Assembly: GCF_014851585.1 (NCBI RefSeq)
Contig: NZ_JACVAB010000001.1
Location: forward strand, 372,001-436,000
Source of the DNA: Agrobacterium sp. AGB01
GTDB taxonomy: Bacteria; Pseudomonadota; Alphaproteobacteria; Rhizobiales; Rhizobiaceae
Direction: 5' to 3'
Length of the DNA: 64,000 bases
The notes beneath the pieces were generated by a model that had not been told where the DNA came from, did no database searches, and saw only the letters and a program-made list of their open reading frames with translations. Of this stretch, positions 8,245 through 16,880 are shown in pieces (within the stretch, counting starts at the first letter, position 1; every line of letters starts with the position of its first letter). A program made the position numbers and the translations under genes.

Positions 8245-9694
8245 ATGGCCAGCGTGCGGTGATGGTCTTGGTTTTGGTCCAGAACTTGATGGAGTCTGTA
8301 CCGTGCTGGTTGAGGTCACCGAAGCTTGAAGCCTTCCAGCCGCCGAAGGAGTGGTAAGCCAGCGGAACCGGGATTGGTACGTTGACGCCAATCATGCCAA
8401 TGTTGATACGCGATGCAAAGTCACGAGCCGCATCACCATCGCGGGTGAAGATAGCAACGCCGTTGCCATATTCGTGCTTCATCGGCAGATCGATAGCTTC
8501 TTCGTAGTTCTTCGCGCGGACAACCGACAGGACTGGTCCGAAAATTTCCTGCTTGTAGATATCCATGTCGGTCGTGACGTTGTCGAACAGGCAGCCGCCG
8601 ACGAAATAACCGTCTTCATAACCCTGAAGCTTGAAGTTACGGCCGTCAACCAAGAGGTTTGCGCCCTGCTCAACGCCGCTGTCGATGAGACCCTTGACGC
8701 GTGCCTGCGCTTCCTTGGTAACCAGCGGGCCCATGTCCGCCTTGTCATCGGTGTAAGGACCGATCTTAAGGGCTTCGATTTGCGGGATCAGCTTTTCGAC
8801 GAGACGGTTTGCGGTCTCTTCACCAACCGGAACGGCAACGGACACCGCCATGCAACGTTCGCCAGCAGAGCCGTAACCTGCACCCATCAGCGCATTGACA
8901 GCCTGATCGAGATCGGCGTCCGGCATGATGATCATGTGGTTCTTGGCACCACCGAAGCACTGGGCGCGCTTGCCGTTCATGGCAGCCGTACCATAAACGT
9001 AACGGGCGATTGGCGTGGAGCCGACGAAGGATACTGCACCAATATCCGGGTCGGTCAGGATGGCATCGACGGCGCCCTTGTCGCCATTGACGACATTGAG
9101 GATGCCTGCCGGCAGACCAGCTTCGATCATCAGTTCTGCAAGGCGGATTGGCAGCGATGGATCGCGCTCGGATGGCTTGAGGATAAAGGCGTTACCGCAA
9201 GCAATGGCCGGTGCAAACATCCACATCGGGATCATGCCTGGGAAGTTGAACGGTGTGATACCGGCACCAACGCCAACTGGCTGGCGAATGGAATACATGT
9301 CGATGGCAGGTCCGGCACCTTCGGTGAATTCGCCCTTTGACAGATGCGGAATGCCGCATACGAATTCGCAGACCTCAAGACCGCGAATGATGTCGCCCTT
9401 GGAATCGTCGACTGTCTTGCCGTGTTCGCTGGAAAGCAGAACGGCAAGTTCGTCGATGTGGGTGTTGAGAAGCTCAACGAACTTGAAGAAAACGCGGGCG
9501 CGACGCTGCGGGTTGGTCGCGGCCCACTTTGGCTGTGCTTGCTTGGCGTTCTCAACAGCCGCACGGATTTCAGCTTCGCTGGCCAGTGCCACGGTTGCCT
9601 GAACTTCACCGGTTGCCGGGTTGAAAACATCAGATGTCCGCCCACTGGTGCCGGCAACATGTTTGCCGCCAATGAAATGACCGATTTCCTTCAT
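8198..9694 (-). CDS. mmsA: CoA-acylating methylmalonate-semialdehyde dehydrogenase
   Basis: An aldehyde dehydrogenase-superfamily enzyme of 498 aa that converts methylmalonate semialdehyde to propionyl-CoA (or malonate semialdehyde to acetyl-CoA) in valine, thymine and inositol breakdown. Hallmarks are the opening IGHFIGGKHVAGTSGRTSDVFNP, GITPFNFPGMIPMWMFAPAIACGN, VGSTPIARYVY and the catalytic cysteine in GSAGERCMAVSVAV. The C-terminus is TKTKTITARWPSGIKSGAEF. The frame extends upstream, but the ATG at 9694 has a perfect TGGAGG ribosome-binding site. A divergent LysR gene and a spaced inverted repeat between the two suggest local control. Its own 3' end is duplicated downstream. Confidence 0.93.
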   Translation of the reverse strand: MKEIGHFIGGKHVAGTSGRTSDVFNPATGEVQATVALASEAEIRAAVENAKQAQPKWAATNPQRRARVFFKFVELLNTHIDELAVLLSSEHGKTVDDSKGDIIRGLEVCEFVCGIPHLSKGEFTEGAGPAIDMYSIRQPVGVGAGITPFNFPGMIPMWMFAPAIACGNAFILKPSERDPSLPIRLAELMIEAGLPAGILNVVNGDKGAVDAILTDPDIGAVSFVGSTPIARYVYGTAAMNGKRAQCFGGAKNHMIIMPDADLDQAVNALMGAGYGSAGERCMAVSVAVPVGEETANRLVEKLIPQIEALKIGPYTDDKADMGPLVTKEAQARVKGLIDSGVEQGANLLVDGRNFKLQGYEDGYFVGGCLFDNVTTDMDIYKQEIFGPVLSVVRAKNYEEAIDLPMKHEYGNGVAIFTRDGDAARDFASRINIGMIGVNVPIPVPLAYHSFGGWKASSFGDLNQHGTDSIKFWTKTKTITARWPSGIKSGAEFVMPTMK

Positions 9695-9737
9695 GATGAT
9701 CCTCCAAATTGAATTGGCGGCAGCATTACGCTTTGAA

Positions 9738-9778
9738 TTGCACAAATCAATGGTCTCGAATAATCATCTGTTGTGCAA
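9738..9778. promoter_or_regulatory. Candidate LysR operator between mmsA and its divergent LysR gene
   Basis: TTGCACAA (9738-9745) and TTGTGCAA (9771-9778) form a perfect 8-bp inverted repeat 25 bp apart. The outer flanks (TTTGAA and GTTTCAA) extend the similarity. It lies midway in the 106-bp divergent promoter, a normal place for a LysR recognition/activation site. Confidence 0.5.
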
Positions 9779-9800
9779 GTTTCAACATAAGGGCCGGCAG

Positions 9801-10682
9801 ATGAATTGGGATGATGTGCGCTGTTTTCTGAGCGTGGCCCGTTCCGGACAGTTTCTGGCCGCGGCAAAACGGCTGGGTGTCAACCACGCAACGCTGAGCC
9901 GCAGGGTATCTGCATTGGAAACCTCGCTCGGTAGCCAACTGTTCTTGCGCAGTACCAATGGCTGTGAATTGACGGAGCAGGGCGCCCGCTTTCTAGTTTC
10001 TGCCGAACGTATGGAGGTGGAAATGATGAACGCCCAGGCAGATCTTGGCCGGGTGGATGCAGCGGTGGCCGGCACGGTGCGTATCGGTGCGCCTGACGGT
10101 TTCGGTGTTGCCTTTCTTGCACCACGGCTTGGGCCCCTGATCGCCCGTTATCCGGCCCTTCGGGTGCAGCTTGTACCGGTTCCACGCTCGTTTTCGCTGT
10201 CACAGCGTGAGGCGGACATCGCCATCACCATTGAACGGCCGGACCAGGGCCGACTGGTGTCCGCCAAGCTGACTGATTATTCACTCGGCCTTTATGCCTC
10301 GCGCAGCTATGTGGAGACGAAAGGTACGCCTCCGCAGCTGGAGGCGCTCAAAGACCATGCCCGGATTGGTTACGTGGAAGATCTGATCTTCGCGCCATCA
10401 CTCAATTATACTGGCGAGATCATGCGCGACTGGGATGCCGCCTTTGAAATCTCCAGTGCCATCGGCCAGACGGAAGCGGTACGCTCGGGTGCCGGCATTG
10501 GCATTCTGCATGATTATATAGCGCGGCAATATCCGGAACTTGTCCGGTTGTTTCCGCAGCACAGCATTTTGCGGTCCTACTGGACGACCTATCATGAATC
10601 GGCACGTGAACTCGTGCGCGTGCGTACTGTTGTGCAGTTTTTGCAGGAACTGATTGCCCAGGAGAAAAGAAACTTCACCTGA
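9801..10682 (+). CDS. LysR-family transcriptional regulator
   Basis: A 293-aa LysR-type regulator. The N-terminal winged HTH reads WDDVRCFLSVARSGQFLAAAKRLGVNHATLSRRVSALE, and a periplasmic-binding-like effector domain begins near residue 90 (AGTVRIGAPDGFGVAFLAP). The ATG at 9801 begins directly with the HTH as the family expects; the open frame upstream to 9693 runs into the mmsA start and is not coding. It is divergent from mmsA with an inverted repeat between them, so it probably controls mmsA (and itself). The effector is unknown. Confidence 0.87.
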   Translation: MNWDDVRCFLSVARSGQFLAAAKRLGVNHATLSRRVSALETSLGSQLFLRSTNGCELTEQGARFLVSAERMEVEMMNAQADLGRVDAAVAGTVRIGAPDGFGVAFLAPRLGPLIARYPALRVQLVPVPRSFSLSQREADIAITIERPDQGRLVSAKLTDYSLGLYASRSYVETKGTPPQLEALKDHARIGYVEDLIFAPSLNYTGEIMRDWDAAFEISSAIGQTEAVRSGAGIGILHDYIARQYPELVRLFPQHSILRSYWTTYHESARELVRVRTVVQFLQELIAQEKRNFT

Positions 10683-10849
10683 TTCAGACATTTCGCCAGT
10701 AAATCAGTGTCCGTTAGCATTCGACGGGCCGGAAAATAAAAAATATTACTTTTGTTGCGAATGGCAATCATCGCTGTCTTGACACAACCGACAGGGAAAG
10801 AGACTTGTAGGGCAGAAAAACACCAATCCTGGATGAAAAGACCCCTGAT

Positions 10850-11773
10850 ATGACCGCATTTTTCAAACGTTTGTCCCCATCCAGCCTTGGCGTATGCGTA
10901 ATGTTGCTGGGAATGCTGATGTTTGCCCTGAATGACGCAATGGGGAAATGGCTGGTTTCCACCTATTCTCTCGGTCAGGTCATCCTTATTCGTAGCGTCG
11001 CTGCAATCGTCATACTATTGCCTATTCTCTGGAAAGTCGGCGTCAGCGGTCTGGTGAATATCGAACGGCGCGGCCTGCAGTTTGCGCGTGTTTGTTTCTC
11101 GACGATCGAAATTTTCTGTTTTTATTACGCCGTCATTTCACTGCCTCTGGCTGATGTGATGACCTATTGGTTGGCAGCTCCGATCTATGTTGCGGCACTG
11201 TCTCCATTCATTCTTGGCGAGAAGGTTGGTTGGCGTCGTTGGACCGCCATCGCCATTGGTTTTGTCGGTGTGATCATCGCCCTCAAGCCAAGCTCGGCAA
11301 GCCTGACGCCGGCTGCATTTTTGTCGATTATTGGCAGTGCAGCCTTCGCCTTCATGATGATTTCCGGACGACAGCTGCGAAACACCGCCGATACCACTTT
11401 GGCTTTTTGGCAGATCGTCGGAGCGCTGCTTGCTGGTGCCGTAGCACTGCTGGTGTCTTCGGATGGGTGGGTGCCGCTTGAATCCACTTTCGATATGTCG
11501 TTGTTGTGTCTGTTGGGTATTGTTGCCATGGGCGCGCATGTGCTCGTCAACCGCGCCCTTAAACTGGCCGATGCCGCAGCCGTTGCACCGCTGCAATACA
11601 CGTTGTTGCTCTGGGCGGTGTTCTTTGGTTGGCTTTTCTTCAATGACATTCCACAAATGTCGATTGTGATTGGTGCAGCACTGATTGTGGTGTCGGGCCT
11701 CTACATCTTCTTCCGCGAAAATGCGCTGAAGCGCAAAAAGGCAATTGCCGAATTTCCAAACGACCTCGTGTGA
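10850..11773 (+). CDS. DMT-superfamily transporter (EamA domains)
   Basis: A 307-aa inner-membrane protein with ten predicted helices in two EamA repeats (about residues 14-145 and 155-290). FALNDAMGKWLV and RSVAAIVILLPIL begin the first repeat, and LGIVAMGAHVLVNRALKLADAAAVAPLQYTLLLWAVFFGW is the second-repeat signature. A TTGACA element at 10779-10784 could be a -35 box. Substrate cannot be read from sequence; related proteins export amino acids, metabolites or drugs. It stands alone, with a structured leader of the next gene downstream. Confidence 0.82.
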   Translation: MTAFFKRLSPSSLGVCVMLLGMLMFALNDAMGKWLVSTYSLGQVILIRSVAAIVILLPILWKVGVSGLVNIERRGLQFARVCFSTIEIFCFYYAVISLPLADVMTYWLAAPIYVAALSPFILGEKVGWRRWTAIAIGFVGVIIALKPSSASLTPAAFLSIIGSAAFAFMMISGRQLRNTADTTLAFWQIVGALLAGAVALLVSSDGWVPLESTFDMSLLCLLGIVAMGAHVLVNRALKLADAAAVAPLQYTLLLWAVFFGWLFFNDIPQMSIVIGAALIVVSGLYIFFRENALKRKKAIAEFPNDLV

Positions 11774-12140
11774 GGATATTTGGCAGCCACACCCGTAAAA
11801 CGGGAAATGCCGGACAAATTTAGGCGGGAAATAGATCGGAAAACGGTTTGTTTCCCGTTTTTGATGATATGCCAAGCGCTCGGGGGACTTGACGAAATCC
11901 CAAACTTGGCAGAGTACATAGAGGCTCGCATCACAAATTTATGATCGGGCAAGAGGAACAATGGTGCCGGGCCCCTCTGGCGAGAGTTTTACGGCGCTCT
12001 CGCGATGTCGGTACCGCCTGCAAAGCAGCCGGCGGATTTTATCCCATGAAGACAACAACCACGCTTACTGCGCGTGCCTTTTGTGGCATGGCGTTTTTTG
12101 CTGCGCACGCCAGCATCTCAATTCGCGGAGAGATTTGAAC
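11774..12140 (+). promoter_or_regulatory. Structured 5' leader of the DUF475 gene (possible riboswitch or leader-peptide region)
   Basis: This 367-base gap holds a G/C-rich folded segment just upstream of a TerC-like DUF475 gene. AGAGG/CCTCT (11952-11956/11974-11978), GCGAGAG/CTCTCGC (11980-11986/11997-12003) and a CCGCC...GGCGG stem containing TGC-AAA-GCA (12013-12035) lie in series. A 30-codon ORF, ATG at 12046 to TGA 12138 (MKTTTTLTARAFCGMAFF and onward), ends two bases before the gene start and could be a leader peptide. TerC relatives elsewhere are often under the Mn2+ yybP-ykoY riboswitch, but I could not convincingly match that consensus. Confidence 0.35.
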
Positions 12141-13256
12141 ATGAGCCTCTCCACCACCCAAAAATCGACCCTTTCCTATTTCAAATGGGCGTTCATCGTA
12201 ACCGTCGTCGGCCTCATTCTGGGCGGCTATCTCGGTTGGGAGATGACAGGCACCGTCAGCGGCACTGCAACGATCTTCTTCATCTGCGCAGTTCTGGCTG
12301 TTCTTGAAATCTCGCTTTCCTTCGACAACGCCATCGTCAATGCCAACAAGCTTAAGGACATGACGCCGGAATGGCAGCATCGCTTCCTGACCTGGGGTAT
12401 TCTGATCGCCGTTTTCGGCATGCGTATCGTCTTCCCGCTGCTCATCGTGGTTATCGCTGCCAATGTCGGTCCATGGACTGCCATGGTCATGGCTGCGACT
12501 GAACCGGATCGTTATGCGCAGATCATGCAGGACGCACATCTGCCAATCGCGGCATTTGGCGGCACCTTCTTGATGATGGTCGGTCTGAGCTTCTTTTTCG
12601 ACCATGAAAAAGATGTGCATTGGGTGCGTTGGCTTGAAGAGAAGATTTCCACCTACTCTTCTATCAAGGGCATCGAAATCGCCTTCGTTCTGGTCATCAT
12701 GCTGGTGTTTTCGCGTATCATTGCAGACAGCAGTGATCCGAAACTCGGTCCTGAAGCAGCAAATGTCTTCTTCAGTTCGGCAATCTGGGGTCTGTTGACC
12801 TTCTTGCTTGTGGAAGTTCTCGGCGGCGTGCTCGACCGTAGCCAGCAGATGATGCAGGGTGCGGCAAAGGGCGGTTTCGGCGCATTCCTTTACCTTGAAG
12901 TCCTGGATGCCAGCTTCTCCTTCGACGGCGTCATCGGCGCCTTCGCGCTGACTTCGAACCTGTTCATCATTGCCATCGGCCTCGGCATTGGCGCCATGTA
13001 TGTGCGTTCCATGACGATCATGCTGGTTGAGAAGGGTACGCTGGCAGAATACCGTTACCTTGAGCATGGCGCATTCTATGCCATCCTCATCCTTTCGGTG
13101 ATCATGTACATGCAGAGCCTGTTCCACATTCCGGAAGTAATCACCGGTCTTGGTGGTGCGGCCCTGATCGGTATCGCGCTATGGTCTTCCATTCGCTACA
13201 ACCGAAATGAACGTGCCCATGAGGTAGCGGAAGAAAAACAGGCTGCTGAAGTCTGA
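12141..13256 (+). CDS. DUF475 (TerC-like) integral membrane protein
   Basis: A 371-aa polytopic membrane protein of the DUF475 family, related to TerC metal-export-type proteins. Two homologous acidic motifs lie in membrane helices: LEISLSFDNAIVNANKLKDM near residue 55 and LEVLDASFSFDGVIGAFALTSN near residue 255. These are the paired metal-site-like motifs of the superfamily. Other family segments are GGTFLMMVGLSFFFDHEKDVHWVRWLE and EVLGGVLDRSQQMMQGAAKGGFGAFLYLE. The open frame begins at 11961, but ATG 12141 has a GCGGAGAGA ribosome-binding site and starts the conserved protein. Metal ion export or tellurite-type resistance is inferred from relatives only. A strong terminator follows. Confidence 0.83.
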   Translation: MSLSTTQKSTLSYFKWAFIVTVVGLILGGYLGWEMTGTVSGTATIFFICAVLAVLEISLSFDNAIVNANKLKDMTPEWQHRFLTWGILIAVFGMRIVFPLLIVVIAANVGPWTAMVMAATEPDRYAQIMQDAHLPIAAFGGTFLMMVGLSFFFDHEKDVHWVRWLEEKISTYSSIKGIEIAFVLVIMLVFSRIIADSSDPKLGPEAANVFFSSAIWGLLTFLLVEVLGGVLDRSQQMMQGAAKGGFGAFLYLEVLDASFSFDGVIGAFALTSNLFIIAIGLGIGAMYVRSMTIMLVEKGTLAEYRYLEHGAFYAILILSVIMYMQSLFHIPEVITGLGGAALIGIALWSSIRYNRNERAHEVAEEKQAAEV

Positions 13257-13282
13257 TTTTTCATAAGCAACGGACTGATATG

Positions 13283-13314
13283 AAAATCCCGCCGCACTCC
13301 GGCGGGATTTTTTT
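13283..13314 (+). terminator. Rho-independent terminator of the DUF475 gene
   Basis: Stem AAATCCCGCC / GGCGGGATTT (ending at 13310) with a short loop, followed by a run of seven Ts. Confidence 0.92.
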
Positions 13315-13439
13315 AGGCAAATGCTTTCGCACTGCACAAATTTTGCTCGATGCCGTTTCGGTGTCGGTTTGGCTTAAATCAGCGCAATACGCTGAAAATA
13401 CTGCACATTTTGCTTCGTCACAAAACTGGCACGGTTTCT

Positions 13440-13552
13440 GCTTTGTAAGAGACAAGTCCAGAGGGGACGGAGAACGCCCGCTAAAAGGGTGAAACAGACC
13501 GCCGTCGATACTTGCTGTCAGCAAGAACATCGGCGGCGGTTTTGCTTTTGCG
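13440..13552 (+). ncRNA. Possible small RNA or leader with terminator hairpin
   Basis: Between the DUF475 terminator and marR, a purine-rich stretch (GGGGACGG, AAAAGGGTGAAACAG) leads into a strong hairpin. The outer stem is ACCGCCGTCGAT (13498-13509) with ATCGGCGGCGGT (13529-13540), with one wobble pair. The inner stem is CTTGC (13511-13515) with GCAAG (13521-13525). TTTTGCTTTT follows. No ORF is convincing. It fits an independent small RNA with its own terminator or an attenuated leader of the marR-nlpC unit; no known RNA family was recognised. Its 5' end is unknown. Confidence 0.35.
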
Positions 13553-13623
13553 TGTTGTGTTTATCAACACAATCAAGGAAAACGGATGTGCAGAGCCATG
13601 ACCCCTGAGATTTGGAGGGATAT

Positions 13624-13989
13624 TTGCCGGTCGAATTTTCCCCTTCGGAGGCCTTGGGCCTGTGGCACAGGGTGACCCTGAAACAGGTTGAAACCGACGC
13701 CCGTGATTTGAGCCTAAGGCAGATGGCCGTTCTCCTGCATGTCTATCTTGTTCCTCCGCCACACACCGTCAGGGGTCTGGCGACAGTACTTGGTGTTACC
13801 AAACCGGTGATCACCCGTGCCTTGGACACAATGGGCGACATGGGGCTGATCGACCGCGTGCGCGATGAAAAAGACCGGCGCAACGTCGTCATCAAAAGGA
13901 CTGTAACCGGTGCTCTTTTCCTTGAAAAATTTGGCGATATGATTATCGAGCAGGCAAGACTGCAAACAACGCCGGAACAACGCCCATGA
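13624..13989 (+). CDS. MarR-family transcriptional regulator
   Basis: A short (121 aa) MarR-type winged-helix protein. RQMAVLLHVYLVPPPHTVRGLATVLGVTKPVITRALDTMGDMGLI is the HTH and DEKDRRNVVIKRT the wing. The best start is the TTG at 13624, five bases after a GGAGG. A TTG at 13612 would place that ribosome-binding site inside the gene. Its ATGA junction overlaps the downstream NlpC/P60 gene by 4 bp, so the two are translationally coupled. Target genes and ligand are unknown. Confidence 0.8.
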   Translation: MPVEFSPSEALGLWHRVTLKQVETDARDLSLRQMAVLLHVYLVPPPHTVRGLATVLGVTKPVITRALDTMGDMGLIDRVRDEKDRRNVVIKRTVTGALFLEKFGDMIIEQARLQTTPEQRP

Positions 13990-14831
13990 TACTGGATCGT
14001 CGCCTACATGCATTTCGCCCGGACCTCGCCGATACAAGGCTGGAGGGGCAGGTTGACGCAACACGGTTTGTGGCGGGTGAACCGGCGCGCATCGCGGTGC
14101 CTGTCTGTGCCTTGCGCCCATCGCCTGATCTTGCCAAGGGTATCGACACCGAACTTCTGCTCGGTGAAACCGTGCGGGTTTTTGAACGCGCAAATGGCTG
14201 GGCCTGGGTGCAGGCCGATACGGATGGTTACACTGGTTATTTGCCGGAAACGGCGCTGGGGCAGCTTGAGGCTGCGACGCACTGCATCATCGCACCCAGA
14301 ACCTTTCTCTATCCGGAGGCAGAACTGCGCAAGCCACCAGTAGCAGCTCTGTCCATGGGCAACACGCTGCGTTTTGTCGGTGAGGCTGAAACCCGCGGGA
14401 CACGGTATCTTCTCACTGAAAAAGGCGAGGGGGTCATTGCGGCGCACTGCCTACCGGTCGGCGAAATTGTGTCTGATGATTATGTGTCCGTTGCCGTCAG
14501 ATTTATCGAGACGCCATATCTGTGGGGCGGCCGCTCCGGCTTCGGCATCGATTGTTCTGGCCTTGTCCAACTGTCCCTGTCGATGACCGGCAAGACCTCG
14601 CTGCGAGACACCGATATGCAGGTCAAATCACTGGGCTTTGAGATCGAGCGCGACGAACTCAGTCGTGGTGATCTGGTGTTCTGGAAGGGACATGTTGGCA
14701 TCATGGAAGATGCTGAAACGCTGCTGCACGCCAACGGCCACAGCATGACAGTGGCCCGCGAGAATTTCGATGAAGCCGTCAAGCGCATCGGCTGGCTTTA
14801 CGAATTTCCGACCTCCTACAAGCGGCTTTAA
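13986..14831 (+). CDS. NlpC/P60 (C40) cell-wall hydrolase with SH3-like domains
   Basis: A 281-aa peptidase. Two SH3b-like segments (about residues 35-155, including RVFERANGWAWVQADTDGYTGYLPETAL) precede a C-terminal NlpC/P60 domain. The catalytic Cys190 lies in GIDCSGLVQLSLSM, His236 in GHVGI and the third polar residue is His248 in LLHANGHS. The YLWGGRSGFG run just before the cysteine is typical. Such enzymes cleave the D-Glu/meso-DAP bond of peptidoglycan peptides. No signal peptide is evident, so it may act on recycled muropeptides in the cytoplasm or use another export route. It is translationally coupled to the MarR gene. Confidence 0.88.
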   Translation: MILDRRLHAFRPDLADTRLEGQVDATRFVAGEPARIAVPVCALRPSPDLAKGIDTELLLGETVRVFERANGWAWVQADTDGYTGYLPETALGQLEAATHCIIAPRTFLYPEAELRKPPVAALSMGNTLRFVGEAETRGTRYLLTEKGEGVIAAHCLPVGEIVSDDYVSVAVRFIETPYLWGGRSGFGIDCSGLVQLSLSMTGKTSLRDTDMQVKSLGFEIERDELSRGDLVFWKGHVGIMEDAETLLHANGHSMTVARENFDEAVKRIGWLYEFPTSYKRL

Positions 14832-14950
14832 AAGGCGGCTTATGCCGTTCACGAAATCGTTGTTGCAAGCGGCCTGTTTATGGTCGCTGGCTATCCTATA
14901 TTGCGGATGTAGACGTAGCAGTAAAGGTGGTGGCCGTGGCTGGGATATCA

Positions 14951-15301
14951 ATGAAAGTTTTGGCAATCCTGCCGCTTGTGGCGACCATTGGATTTTCATC
15001 GGGCAGCGCCAGCGCGCAGACGATCTATCAGGACGGCTTCGAATTAAGTGCGCCGGATGCCTACCGCGATCTGCCGGGTGTAAAAGATCCCACCACCGCA
15101 AAACCAAAGGTACGTTATACCTGCCGCAGTGAAGTACAGACTGGCTCATTCGACAAGCGGCGCTATCGCAGCATTTTCGAAGAGGACCTTCCGGTAAGTG
15201 GTTATCGCTGCGAGGGCGGCGGGCTGACCTATTGGGGATCGCAAAATCCGACCTCAAAAGACTGGTACCCCGGCATCAATCCGTCCGACGCCTACAATTG
15301 A
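14951..15301 (+). CDS. Small secreted hypothetical protein
   Basis: A 116-aa protein with a clear signal peptide (KVLAILPLVATIGFSSGSASA, cleavage near ASA-QT). The mature region has DGFELSAPDAYRDLPGVKDP, two cysteines (YTCRSE and YRCEGG) that could pair, and SQNPTSKDWYPGINPSDAYN at the end. I do not recognise a domain. A GTG at 14927 is an alternative start, but the ATG at 14951 begins the signal peptide directly. It probably acts in the periplasm. Confidence 0.6.
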   Translation: MKVLAILPLVATIGFSSGSASAQTIYQDGFELSAPDAYRDLPGVKDPTTAKPKVRYTCRSEVQTGSFDKRRYRSIFEEDLPVSGYRCEGGGLTYWGSQNPTSKDWYPGINPSDAYN

Positions 15302-15454
15302 TATGATTTATTGATGCCATTTATCTTTACTGGTGGCTTGTTTCCGGCCCATGGACTTTAGTATGTCTGTTTCTGTGTAGTGACTGGAGGGCAGTTTTGC
15401 TTTCACAGTGCAGAGGGAAACCGGCCCACCGGCCGGAAGAGGGAAGCCGCAGAC

Positions 15455-16759
15455 ATGACAATGACGGACATCGCCACCCGCGTTCATAACCACGCCTGGA
15501 AGCTCGATCCGATCATTCGTAGCCTGATCGATACGGACTTTTATAAACTTCTGATGTTGCAGATGATCTGGAAACTCTATCCAGAGGTCGATGCGACATT
15601 CTCCCTGATCAACCGCACCAAGACCGTGCGCCTGGCAGATGAAATCGATGAGGCGGAACTGCGTGATCAGTTGGATCACGCTCGCACGCTTCGTCTGACC
15701 AAGAAGGAAACCATCTGGCTGGCCGGTAACTCCTTCTACGGACGCTCGCAGATTTTTGAGCCGGAATTCCTGTCCTGGCTGTCCAGCTACCAATTGCCGG
15801 AATACGAACTCTCCAAGCGTGATGGCCAGTATGAGCTGAATTTCCATGGCCGCTGGATGGACACCACGTTGTGGGAAATTCCGGCACTGGCCATTATCAA
15901 CGAGTTGCGGTCCCGCAGCGCCATGAAATCGCTCGGCTACTTCACGCTGGACGTTCTCTATGCCCGTGCCAAGGCCAAGATGTGGTCGAAGGTCGAACGT
16001 CTGCGCGAATTGCCGGGCCTGCGCATCTCCGACTTCGGTACCCGCCGCCGTCACAGTTTCCTGTGGCAACGTTGGTGCGTGGACGCGTTGAAGGAAGGCA
16101 TTGGCCCGGCTTTTACCGGCACCAGCAACGTTCTACTGGCGATGGATTCTGATCTGGAAGCGGTTGGTACCAACGCGCATGAACTGCCGATGGTGGTCGC
16201 AGCGCTTGCCAATAATGACGAGGAACTGGCCGCCGCACCGTATCAAGTGATGAAGGACTGGAACCGCCTATATGGTGGCAACCTGTTGATTGTTCTTCCA
16301 GACGCCTTTGGTACCGCGGCATTCCTGAAGAATGCGCCCGAATGGGTGGCTGACTGGACCGGTTTCCGCCCGGACAGCGCACCACCCATCGAGGGTGGCG
16401 AACGGATCATTGCCTGGTGGGAAAAGATGAACCGTGATCCGAAAAAGAAGCTGCTGATCTTTTCTGATGGCCTTGATGTCGATGCGATCATCGACACCTA
16501 CAAACATTTTGAAGGCCGTGCCCGTATGAGCTTTGGTTGGGGTACTAACCTAACCAACGACTTTGCTGGTTGTGCCCCGAAGGAAATTGCCGGACTGAAG
16601 CCGATCTCCATCGTCTGCAAGGTCAGCGATGCCAACGGCCGACCGGCGGTCAAGCTTTCCGACAATCCACAAAAGGCAACCGGAGAAGCATCTGAAGTGC
16701 AACGATACCTGAAGTTTTTCGGTCAGGAAGACCGAAAAAATCAGGAAGTGCTTGTTTAA
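15455..16759 (+). CDS. pncB: Nicotinate phosphoribosyltransferase
   Basis: A 434-aa enzyme of NAD salvage: nicotinate + PRPP + ATP to nicotinate mononucleotide. The opening [18 protein letters not shown] is the family signature. The autophosphorylated histidine is His200 in [14 protein letters not shown], and [10 protein letters not shown] and [10 protein letters not shown] follow as usual. The C-terminal segment [14 protein letters not shown] binds phosphoribosyl groups. The frame is open from 15380, but ATG 15455 follows GAGGGAAG and fits the family length. It is monocistronic with a terminator downstream. Confidence 0.95.
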   Translation: MTMTDIATRVHNHAWKLDPIIRSLIDTDFYKLLMLQMIWKLYPEVDATFSLINRTKTVRLADEIDEAELRDQLDHARTLRLTKKETIWLAGNSFYGRSQIFEPEFLSWLSSYQLPEYELSKRDGQYELNFHGRWMDTTLWEIPALAIINELRSRSAMKSLGYFTLDVLYARAKAKMWSKVERLRELPGLRISDFGTRRRHSFLWQRWCVDALKEGIGPAFTGTSNVLLAMDSDLEAVGTNAHELPMVVAALANNDEELAAAPYQVMKDWNRLYGGNLLIVLPDAFGTAAFLKNAPEWVADWTGFRPDSAPPIEGGERIIAWWEKMNRDPKKKLLIFSDGLDVDAIIDTYKHFEGRARMSFGWGTNLTNDFAGCAPKEIAGLKPISIVCKVSDANGRPAVKLSDNPQKATGEASEVQRYLKFFGQEDRKNQEVLV

Positions 16760-16799
16760 GCGAGGCGCCTACCAACTGCTCCATTTACCTGCGAGAAGT

Positions 16800-16826
16800 G
16801 ACGCCTGCTCTTGGCAGGCGTCTTTG
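16800..16826 (+). terminator. Terminator of pncB
   Basis: A 9-bp perfect stem GACGCCTGC / GCAGGCGTC with a TCTTG loop, followed by TTTG. The T run is short. Confidence 0.6.
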
Positions 16827-16837
16827 CTGTGCCTATA

Positions 16838-16872
16838 TCCACTCACGTAACAACAAAAGTGACGTGAGTGGA
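16838..16872 (+). promoter_or_regulatory. Perfect 11-bp inverted repeat overlapping the methyltransferase ribosome-binding site
   Basis: TCCACTCACGT (16838-16848) and ACGTGAGTGGA (16862-16872) form a perfect inverted repeat with a 13-base spacer. The GGAG ribosome-binding element of the next gene (about 16870-16873) is within the right arm. The element could be an operator, or a hairpin that hides the ribosome-binding site in RNA. Confidence 0.5.
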
Positions 16873-16880
16873 GTGAGCAC

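Noticed and set aside
8351-9340. 329-codon plus-strand ORF opposite mmsA
   Set aside because: Shadow of mmsA.
12039-13127. 362-codon minus-strand His/Asp-rich ORF opposite the DUF475 gene
   Set aside because: Antisense of a membrane protein gives such composition; no ribosome-binding site or domain.
15302-15454. Possible NadQ/NrtR operator upstream of pncB
   Set aside because: No symmetric site matching a remembered consensus; the CCGG-rich run next to the ribosome-binding site is not specific.
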